Of a stretch of DNA of 64,000 nucleotides, positions 55,948-64,000 are shown piece after piece; positions within the stretch are counted from its first letter, which is position 1, and each line of letters starts with the position of its first letter. The notes under the pieces are model-generated. The model saw only the letters and a list, made by a program, of their open reading frames with translations, had not been told where the DNA came from and did no database searches. Source of the DNA: Sipunculus nudus (taxonomy: Eukaryota; Annelida; Sipuncula; Golfingiida; Sipunculidae); contig CM049320.1 of NCBI GenBank assembly GCA_026874595.1, positions 12,055,964 to 12,119,963 on the forward strand. Direction: 5' to 3'. The translations under genes were made by a program, and so were the position numbers.

Positions 55948-56434
55948 CTCCTAAGGTGGAGAGTTTACCCTCTAAAGCTTGGTCAGATCTAACCAAAGTG
56001 GTTCAGACCATGATATTAAGCGTTCAGCGAGAGGACATGTAACAACCCCTACATATTACACATTATACAGCTGTGTTGAATCAGTTGATATATAAATTGT
56101 AACTTAAATGTCCAGTATGTATAAAATTATTGGCACTTACTCTCAAGAAAACCAGACAATATTTACCTTGATCAGCTCCTGTTTACAGCCTGGCAAGGCA
56201 GGCTGGGAAGGCTTAGGAGGGTCTATTCTTGGGTGAAATCACTGGTATTTATGATGGAACCACCATGTTTGGGTGTTTTTAGCTAATTTGCATAGATCTC
56301 CCTTTTAATTTACATGAGATTCCTATTTGGGGTTGTGTCCAATAAGAGGGGAAACTTTCACCAATAGGGGTTTGGACTCCAATCCTGAATGGAGTCTGAA
56401 TGTTTGGGCTAGCCCACCTGTAGTCAGCCACGTA

Positions 56435-56465
56435 CGGACTCCATTTATCTGTGATATGGAGTCCG
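56435..56465. repeat. 10-bp stem hairpin CGGACTCCAT/ATGGAGTCCG
   Basis: Exact inverted arms with an 11-base spacer. A looser pair (GGACTCCAATCCTGAATGGAGTCTG) lies just upstream at about 56373-56397. Confidence 0.8.
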
Positions 56466-56849
56466 ACCATCTAGCGGTAAGAGTTCACCCTGCCGTACAT
56501 GGAGGGACCTGTAACATGAATTATCACTGCTTATTGTGCGATAGAGAAACAATCTTGTATTCATATATAGAAATAAACTTTTTATGTATCAAATTAAATC
56601 GATATATCACCTTTATGTGCGCCTGTAAATGTTTTTTATCCTTTGAACTGCCGGGGTTCAGTTGTTGACTTGTTGCATGCCAACTTGACACCGCCGGAAA
56701 AGGAATCCCATGCAAATAAGGTGGGCAATCTATGCAAAAGATGAATTCAGGGGGGCTTTTCCCAGGAATGCCACTGCCGTGCACTAGGATAGACCATATT
56801 TTCATAAGCATCCTTCCAATCATACATCGCGTGTTGTCAATGATGCTAA

Positions 56850-56930
56850 TTTCCTATTGGTTGTTCCAACCGGAAAGCGCCATCGGCCAGACGGAGACGA
56901 GGCAATATCTGACTTCATCCAGAGTAAGTG
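56850..56930 (+). promoter_or_regulatory. candidate promoter and first exon end (plus strand)
   Basis: An inverted CCAAT box (CTATTGG, 56854-56860), then ACCGGAAAGCGC (56869-56880; ETS-like followed by E2F-like), then CpG-containing sequence up to a donor CCAGA|GTAAGT at 56923/56924. The arrangement fits a TATA-less promoter with a short untranslated first exon. It would serve the candidate exon at 57847. Confidence 0.35.
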
Positions 56931-57469
56931 CCCATACTTTATTAATGCTGATCATCCAGCAAAAGTTTTGGTCCCAACGGAGTCTAAGCATCTGTAACAA
57001 TTATAATATGTGGGGTTTGTTTGGTGTCCTCACGCTTCTGAAGGCATATACGTGTCTGAGGGTCTGTACTGATCCGTACAAACTTAGATAGTATAGACTC
57101 TCCCCGCCAGAGGCTGCAGCGCTTGTATTGGTTACTATATATACGTCAGCTCTGCAAGACTGCAGCAAGCCCACCTGTAGCAACAGCCAACATCTAATGC
57201 CACACCCCTTTGTCATGTTTCACCTGTATACTGTAACTAAAAACATGTGCCCAAAAGGCAAGAGACAATAAAAACTAAGGATAATTCAGAAAGGAACTGA
57301 TATAAAGCTATTGTTAAGGCCTTTTGACAGTGTTTGTTGATAGTGTTGTGTTCATGACAGGATGTCACTGACTGTCATCTGGTCATGAATGAAAAGAGAA
57401 CATGCAAAATTGTCACCTGAAAACCTTCAGCAACATTAATCCGGGTAATATAATACAAATAAGCCCTAC

Positions 57470-57660
57470 CTTAAAGTAAACTATGTTGGTGCCATGCAGA
57501 CTCAGAACACCGGGTCTTTTTTTATAGTTTGACACGGGGTCACGCGTGACTTCTGAACGCGACTGTCAGAATTTGAAACCTATGGTGGCACAGACCGGAA
57601 GTATTTATGTTATTACTATCCAGCAGTAAATGACGAACGCCAATGGTGTTGGGCGGTAAT
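57470..57660. promoter_or_regulatory. candidate CpG-containing, possibly bidirectional promoter
   Basis: A perfect ETS site ACCGGAAGT (57594-57602), the 12-bp palindrome GTCACGCGTGAC (57539-57550), a CCAAT motif and GGGCGG near 57640-57655. On the minus strand there is a TATA-like CTATAAAAAA (~57516-57525), with a donor AAG|GTAGGG ending a possible exon at 57470. A minus-strand start here could supply the missing 5' UTR of PI3K, 18 kb upstream. Confidence 0.35.
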
Positions 57661-57846
57661 TTTAAACTACACCATTAGAATCAATATATAAATATAGAGC
57701 AATAATATATGATCGAATTTATCAAGATAATGGAAATAGTAATTAGTTTTTCTAACGTTAATTTTATTTTGTTGATATTATTTATTTTCATGGCTTTTAT
57801 TACCCAATCAGATCGTTTGTTTTTGTCTGTCTTCCCATGCCTACAG

Positions 57847-57958
57847 TTCACCGGTGAGGACTACAGCAAGGGGAATCCTGGAAAACGTGAAGATTTTACC
57901 ATTTTAACATCAAAGAAAATTGATTGGCAGCTACCTACCATGTCTTCAGGATCAAAAG
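57847..57958 (+). CDS. candidate first coding exon of an unrecognised small gene (coding 57940-57958)
   Basis: The acceptor TCTTCCCATGCCTACAG|T and donor AAAAG|GTAGGT bracket 112 bases. A late ATG (CTACCATG, C at -3) starts MSSGSK plus one base. The frame is open upstream too (TGEDYSKGNPGKREDF...), so the true start could be earlier. Joined to 58742-58818 it gives 31 residues. I do not recognise the product, and a non-coding transcript is as likely. Confidence 0.3.
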
Positions 57959-58281
57959 GTAGGTTTTTTATGTGATTGTCATTGTCTGTATCGACTGTCA
58001 TTTACTAACACAAGCTAAAACATGCATGCCTCTCACGCAACACCGTGGTAAACATCTTCGTTGGCCCGCGTACTGGCACAGCCAGTTCAAGTGGTTGAGC
58101 TTTGACCTACTATTAGCTACATCAAAGGGCTATAGTGTCACTTAATGACATAACTAATTACTCGTGGTGTAGTTAAAGGGCAGGCCTGATTAAACTGACT
58201 TCGAAAAGGAAGTTCCTTTTGCCTTGTTATTATTTAATGCACTGCTAATGTGTTTTCAGTGATAATTTATATAGGCCTATA

Positions 58282-58282
<1 letters not shown>

Positions 58283-58349
<67 letters not shown>
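58283..58349. repeat. (TA)n microsatellite, ~33 units
   Basis: A pure TA run between AGTATATA and TATAGTGATAATTTCA. Confidence 0.97.
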
Positions 58350-58356
<7 letters not shown>

Positions 58357-58741
58357 TTCAATTGTTAGTCACATTTTCATTTATTTCATTGCCTTTGTGC
58401 AAGGACTATATTATGATTATTATTTTTATTATTATTATTATTATATTATATATATCATTAACTTCATATATAAATAACTATTTACTATTAAATATATCTA
58501 ACTAAAAGTGACCATCAACAAATGCAGGAGAGGACACAATTATAAGTTAATTAGTTTTAAATAATTGATTGAATTAATAGAGAATATCTTTTGAGTTTTT
58601 CATTCATTTTCCCAGTTATTATATTTTATAGGAAATATTGCAGAATACCAAGGAGGTGTCACTTGAGTTTAGAAAAAATCTAATAGCACTGGTTAGAAAG
58701 CAAAATGAACATCATTATATCCCATTTTTTTTTGTCTACAG

Positions 58742-58818
58742 GTATTTCTGCTGTGTTTCAGCATATATCTAAAAATCTTTTTGGAAAACATTCAGATATG
58801 GATGTGTTAATTACATAG
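58742..58818 (+). CDS. candidate terminal exon of the same small gene
   Basis: Acceptor TTTTTTTTTGTCTACAG|G, in phase with the previous candidate exon. It reads GISAVFQHISKNLFGKHSD, then MDVLIT and TAG. The phase match and good acceptor are the only support. Composition is coding-like, but short enough to be chance. Confidence 0.25.
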
Positions 58819-61090
58819 TAGGGAATGGGGCTTATAGGGGTTATGACTTTTTTTCTATAATGATTTTTGAGTCCATAATTTATTGGGGGGGGGGGGCTGT
58901 TTCATGTCCCACCTGAGTGCAAAATCATAAATTACAGCATTTTTTTCTTCTGTCCATGTTTGTATTAGATCATGAAAAGCAGACCTGGCTTTTGTCTGAG
59001 TAATGGTAACAGATTTACATATATTTATTTTTTCCTATATTCTAATAATGTCACATTGCTTTTTCCATGTAATTGCCTTTTTACTGGCAACAGATTGGGG
59101 CTTCCTGTAGTGCTTTAATGAAAGGAGACCTGTAGATTATGTAATTTAATGATACATTATGTCATGATATGATACATTTCACGATACTTTGCTCACAATA
59201 TGACACATAATAAGAAACTTGTATAATATATTTCAATTTATATTCCAAGGCAAACTTTCCCCTTGTTTATACATATTAAGCTTACTCTTATTAAATGTAT
59301 ATCCAAACCATGAACAAATTGATTCAAAACAATTTGTGTGTTTCAACTTCTCTTCCAACAACATTTCAGCTTGGGTGCCTAACATGTGGCGCTGAAAAAC
59401 TATTTTAAATGTTGGACATTGCTGTCCATCAGGAGATAAAATATTATGAACATATTGATACAGAGACATCTGACAATACCCTTCAATATCTGGTATTGCT
59501 TTGGGATGTACTGGTGCACCAGTGTGTGTTTGCAGCCTGGTATAATTGTTAATTATTTGTATATAAATTTATAATGGCAGAATCAATATGTTTAACAAAT
59601 ATTTGACAACTGAAATTTATATGTATATTTTAAATATTTAACATATTTCTTTTTTAGTTCAAGAAGTGTACTGGATATATAAAATTGACTTAGGGAACTA
59701 CATTTCATAAGATATATTCAATTAACATTTCAATTCAAATCTTTATCAGGGCTCAAGAGCACAATTGATATCCTTAACATGAGCTCTTTGCACCTCTGAA
59801 AAACTCCATGCTAGGATTTTTTTTTGTAAAAAAAAGCCTTGCAACCTGCAGAAATCATCCCAAAACAATTGCTGATGAAGTAATAATAACCCCATTCATT
59901 TCGGTTCACTGCTGAACCTAAATTATGCCTTCTAAATTTTTATTTTATGTTAGTTATTTTTTTGGTTTCTGGGTGAATGAATATGAATATAAAAGAAATA
60001 TTGCCAAAGCCAAGTTGATACCTTAATGGTAAGGGTATTTTTATAAAATATCCTTGGCAGTTTCAGACTATGTGACAGGTTGGTAGTACACACTTCCTTC
60101 ATTTCATAACCTGGTATTTACCAGGCCCAGTGACTACTGCACCTTTGGGTCCTGGTTATGTATTAGTCCCCAATGTCAGGTACTGCAGAGGAACCCTTGT
60201 AGAGCACTCATAAGTGTAAGTGAAACATAGCCCTTGGGCTGATGATAAAGGTAGCTGAAGAGAGCTCAGGTAAAAGATAATACCTTTATTTTCAGCTCTG
60301 TCATAGTCCTAATCTGATTAATATATTGGGTTTTCTCTTTAAAAAATAATGCAGAGTCTTATCATGAGGAAGTGTCAGTTGTCTTTGATTTTTCCTGAAA
60401 AGTAGACACATGACAGCAGTATATGTATCTCACTTCCTGTATTAACCTTTCTGTTGTACTTTATCACACATTCCACTCATGCTTAACTCATGTTACATTC
60501 CTTTTTCATGTTACATAATTTAGAACATAGAAAGACCTCTGTTAAATTCAGATGGTTTCAGATGCACTGCGGTTTATTAACGTATATGTTTCTCATGTTG
60601 ACAGCTTATCATATACATCAAAATACTGTTCAAGATCATCCAGTTACTATATTTATATAAAACCTGACTAGAAGAGATAAGGTTAAGGACAGTATAACAT
60701 TTACAGTAGTTCCCAAATAACTCAGTTGTGTTTACAACTTCCTACATCATAGTACATATCTGTGGTGTAGTATTACTACGGTGACATGAATTTTAAGGAC
60801 TTGTTGTACATGACAAGTGTCTCCTCAGTGTGTTGTAAGAGACATTGCTTTATTGCATTGTGTACTAAAAAATGACAGTGTTGATAATGGTCCATTGGGA
60901 ACACTGTGTAGTACACCTTGAACAAAAATTACACAATATAGTAGCACTTATCTTTACTTGTCACTCATACACAACATGATGTATATTTGGGCCTGTTAAT
61001 CATGTGGTCCTTGTGAGCCTGAAGTAGGTCACTTTGTAAAATAGACAAAGTTGTAATTTCCTTTATTTCCACAACATACATTTAACACTA
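58819..61090. other. interval without recognised feature
   Basis: AT-rich. There is a 12-base G run at about 58886. ORFs are short and carry no recognisable motif. I see no gene or repeat structure. Confidence 0.5.
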
Positions 61091-61092
61091 TG

Positions 61093-62243
61093 TATATGTC
61101 GAGGCCCAGATTAGAATCTGGCCCAATTTAAAACTGGGCCAGCCCAGATCAAAAGTTTGATTTGGACCGGCCCAGATCAAAATTCTAATCTGGGCAAGAC
61201 CAGTTTTAAACAGGGCCAGCCCAGATTAAAATTTTGATCTGGGCCGGTCCGGATTAAAATCCTGTGGTGAAGCCTTCAGGATTTAAATCTGGTCTGGACT
61301 GATTTGAAACTTGGCCAGCCCAGATTAGAATTTTGATCTGGGCCAGTCAAGTTAACAATCCTGTGGTGGACTGATTTTAAGCTGGACCAGCCCAGATCAG
61401 AATCCTAATCTACTCCTAGGCTGGCTTCAATTACACTATATTTAACCAGCTGGCCTTTCATCAATTCAAAGAATTTGTAAAACATTGTGAGACTGTTAGT
61501 CAATAATAATTAATATTTAATGAATTTATTTCATATTCTATGAAAATATCATTTGTTCGATCCTGTCATATTTATTTTGTAATTTCACCTCTTATGTAAA
61601 ATGTCTAATATATAATTATAAGATAATCATGTTAAACATTGGTATTTTACAGCTAAAAACTACAAATATAGCTTGCAGAACATGGGCATTAATGCAACAA
61701 ACTAAAACAAATTTTAATCAATAATAATCAATATATATGTTACTCAGTGTTAAGCTTGTGATCCAAGACTTGTAAATTCACAATTTTATTTGTTATGTTA
61801 TTTATCATTTATGTGTTTTGTGCCCTTCAAAATGGTGTATCTGATAAAAAAACAAACTAGCCTAAGATTAGATTAGGATTCTGATCTGGTTAGGTTTAAA
61901 ATCAGTCCACCACAGGATTGTAATCTTGACTAGTCCCGATAAAAATTTTGACCTGGGCCAGCCCAGTTTAAAATCAGTCCACCACAGGATAATAAACTTA
62001 ACCAGCCAAGATCAAAATTCTAATCCCAGTTTAAAATCAGTCTAGACCAGATTTAAATCCTGAAGTCTTCACCACAGGATTTTAATCTGGACCGGCCCAG
62101 ATCATTTAATCTGGGCTGGCCCAGTTTAACACTGGTCTGGCCCAGATTAGAATTTTGATCTTGGCCGGTCCAAATCAAAATTTTGATCTGGGCTGGCCCA
62201 GTTTTAAATTGGGCCAGATTCTAATCTGGGCCTCGACATATAT
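61093..62243. mobile_element. 1.15-kb foldback element with ~340-bp arms made of palindromic subunits
   Basis: TATATGTCGAGGCCCAGATT at the left is inverted as AATCTGGGCCTCGACATATA at the right. Each arm is a chain of GGGCCAGCCCAGATCAAAA and TTTTGATCTGGGCCGG phrases, so the arms are also internally palindromic. The ~410-bp centre (61.44-61.85 kb) is AT-rich and unique. Degenerate relatives lie at 1-165 and 31.08-31.26 kb. No ORF. Confidence 0.9.
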
Positions 62244-62262
62244 ATTATCATTGTTATTATAC

Positions 62263-62669
62263 AGTCATCCTAAACACCGGAATACCACGGAATACCACTA
62301 ACATTGTCAAAATACTGTATAATCAAAAACCATCAAGTCTTAAATGAAATGTTTAAACTAATAATTAATAATTTTCAATAGAGGGAAGGGCTAGATTGGA
62401 ATTTTAAATCATCATCAGAGTACTGGTAAACACCTTACAGACTGGCTCTATCTTTTACTGCTTGTGTATCCTCTATACAAGTGGTAAAAGTTAGTGCCAG
62501 TCTGTAAGGTGTTTACCAGTACTCTGATGACGATTTAAAATTCCTACTTAGCCCTTCCCTCTAATGAAAATGGTAAAAGATATCATATAAGCCTCGATAG
62601 TCTTTAATTATAGAGTATTTTTGACAATATAAGCGGTTTTTCAGGCTGTATTCTGGTGTTTAGGATGAC
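62263..62669. mobile_element. ~405-bp foldback that is a near-continuous hairpin
   Basis: AGTCATCCTAAACACCGGAATAC is inverted at the right end (ATTCTGGTGTTTAGGATGAC), then ATTGTCAAAATACTxTATAAT pairs with its counterpart. The central arms pair over ~85 bases (from AGAGGGAAGGGCTAG, via AGTACTGGTAAACACCTTAC, to CTTTTACxxCTTGT) around a ~12-base loop. No ORF. Confidence 0.92.
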
Positions 62670-63129
62670 CTCATCGGATGTATAGAGCTCATTTTCTTTT
62701 TATTGGTGATTTTAAACAATCTTCCTAAAATCATAAATTCACAAATTAAGTCACTTCAGCATTAAAATAGAAGGTGGAGGATTGAACTTTAAATCTTAGA
62801 GTCTAATAGGCTGATACATATACAATTTTACATATAAGAGTGTAAAGTAATAAATTGGCATTTAAACTGTCCTGAACATAAAGCCAACTTAAGCTTTTGG
62901 GATGCTGAGCAATTTTGTCCCGTTTGAAGCTGTCCATTGTAAAATGCTTTGACAGAACATTTGGAAATAACTTGTAGACAACTATGTCATCCTGGCTGAC
63001 ATCATGTAGCAAATATTGGCATTATTTAGAGAGAACAAAGCTATACTCATCATTTCATGAACAATGTATTGTTAGTTTTGTTACAGGTTTAATGTCCATA
63101 ACTAGTAGAGCTCTCATCCATATGCTCTC

Positions 63130-64000
63130 TGAATGCAATTACAGCGAACCTGTGGGCTTATTCGATGGTGCGTCGGCGTCAATCGTGCGTCGTCTGTGGT
63201 GCGTCGTCTGTACGTTAACCATAGCTATCTCGGCAGAAGCTAGCATCACCAAATGTTTTGCAAATAATCAGTCATCCAAAAAACTATATCGGATTTAAAC
63301 ATTTTTTTTCTAACTGCATTTTCTTAGATTTTATAGGGAAAAAGCTAAAAAAGCTTTAAAAATCTTATTCTCTGAAACTGTTCAGGCAAATTGTCCAATA
63401 TTTCACAGAAATGATCCCTGGAACAATATCTCTCAAGTTATTTTGAATGGTTCCATTTCAGAGAGTTTTGGCTGAGTTACAGGAGGTTGAACTTAGTCAT
63501 CTGTCAAAAAAGCACACTAAAATTAAAATCTCAGAAACGGCTAGCGCTATAATCACCAAAATTTATACCAATGTTTGTCACGTGTCATATCTGAAATTGA
63601 GGTATTGGTGGCGCCATCTACATTGATCTGTTTGTTACAAGCGAAAATGTAATTTTAAACTCTTCTAGCTTATACACTGATTTATGATGAAACTGTTAAG
63701 CTGATTGGTTTAAACTTAACAAGAATTATTCTATGGTAGGGTTCTGCCAGTTTTATAAGAATAGATTGGGTAAATACAGCTTTAAACTAGAATACGGGTA
63801 GTCGACAAGCGACTACTTGTATCCGCCTAAATCAGAGTGGAACGGGTGAAGTGTTGCATATCAGCATGGATGTCTGCAGCCAAATTGTGTATGTAGGTTG
63901 CGCTACCTACCAAAAAATCCAGAAAGCCGTCCAAGTTGTATACATATGCAAAATTTAAGGCAGATAAGTCACTATATTGTATATGAGTGATTTTTGCCCT
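63130..64000. repeat. dispersed bivalve-type repeat running off the right edge
   Basis: The left end GGGCTTATTCGATGGTGCGT with GTCGGCGTC and repeated GTGCGTCGTCTG resembles the GTCCGTC-tract end of the same kind of element as at 27.8 and 50.3 kb, in reverse orientation. It is followed by phrases such as ATCTCAGAAACGGCTAG. The assignment uses memory of bivalve repeats. Confidence 0.45.

Overview
This window is animal nuclear DNA, and most probably from a bivalve or another mollusc. It is AT-rich, its few genes are split by long introns with GT/AG junctions, and most of the rest is non-autonomous transposons, foldback elements, minisatellites and homopolymers. Several repeat ends resemble repeats I know from bivalve genomes: the ACAAGGGACCTATGGG start, the GGACGGACGG tract followed by AGCTCA...TGAGCT, and the GGGGCCCTAAT tail. 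That assignment rests on memory, not on a search.

The main gene is on the minus strand and runs from right to left. It is the 5' half of a class IA phosphoinositide 3-kinase catalytic subunit, p110-alpha-like (PIK3CA orthologue). Eight coding exons can be placed at 39030-38916, 25575-25201, 24307-24098, 22794-22535, 20827-20710, 19184-19066, 18364-18176 and 311-176. All junction phases agree and the exons join into about 507 residues covering the adaptor-binding domain, the Ras-binding domain and most of the C2 domain. The rest of C2, the helical domain and the kinase domain lie beyond the left edge. The exon at 38.9-39.0 kb was not expected. It joins in frame upstream of the usual start methionine and adds 48 residues that I do not recognise.

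A complete four-exon gene on the plus strand (10178-16769) lies inside the 17.9-kb intron between the last two PI3K exons. It encodes a 499-residue seven-helix receptor of the LGR/relaxin-receptor type with a much reduced leucine-rich ectodomain. The DRY and NPxxY motifs are both replaced.

Right of 39 kb there is no firmly recognisable cellular gene. The region holds a 5'-truncated LINE with an intact 358-codon reverse transcriptase ORF (43.6-45.0 kb), a three-level nest of transposons (45.25-50.48 kb), a CpG-rich block between inverted repeats (54.0-54.9 kb), two candidate promoters (56.85 and 57.5 kb), a weak two-exon small-protein candidate (57.85-58.82 kb), two large foldback elements (61.1-62.7 kb) and a dispersed repeat running off the right edge.

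The most interesting observations are the antisense nested receptor, the in-frame N-terminal PI3K exon, and a minisatellite of about twenty 41-bp units (21.7-22.58 kb). The minisatellite was made by amplifying the end of a PI3K exon together with its 5' splice site, so about fifteen consensus decoy donors follow the true one.
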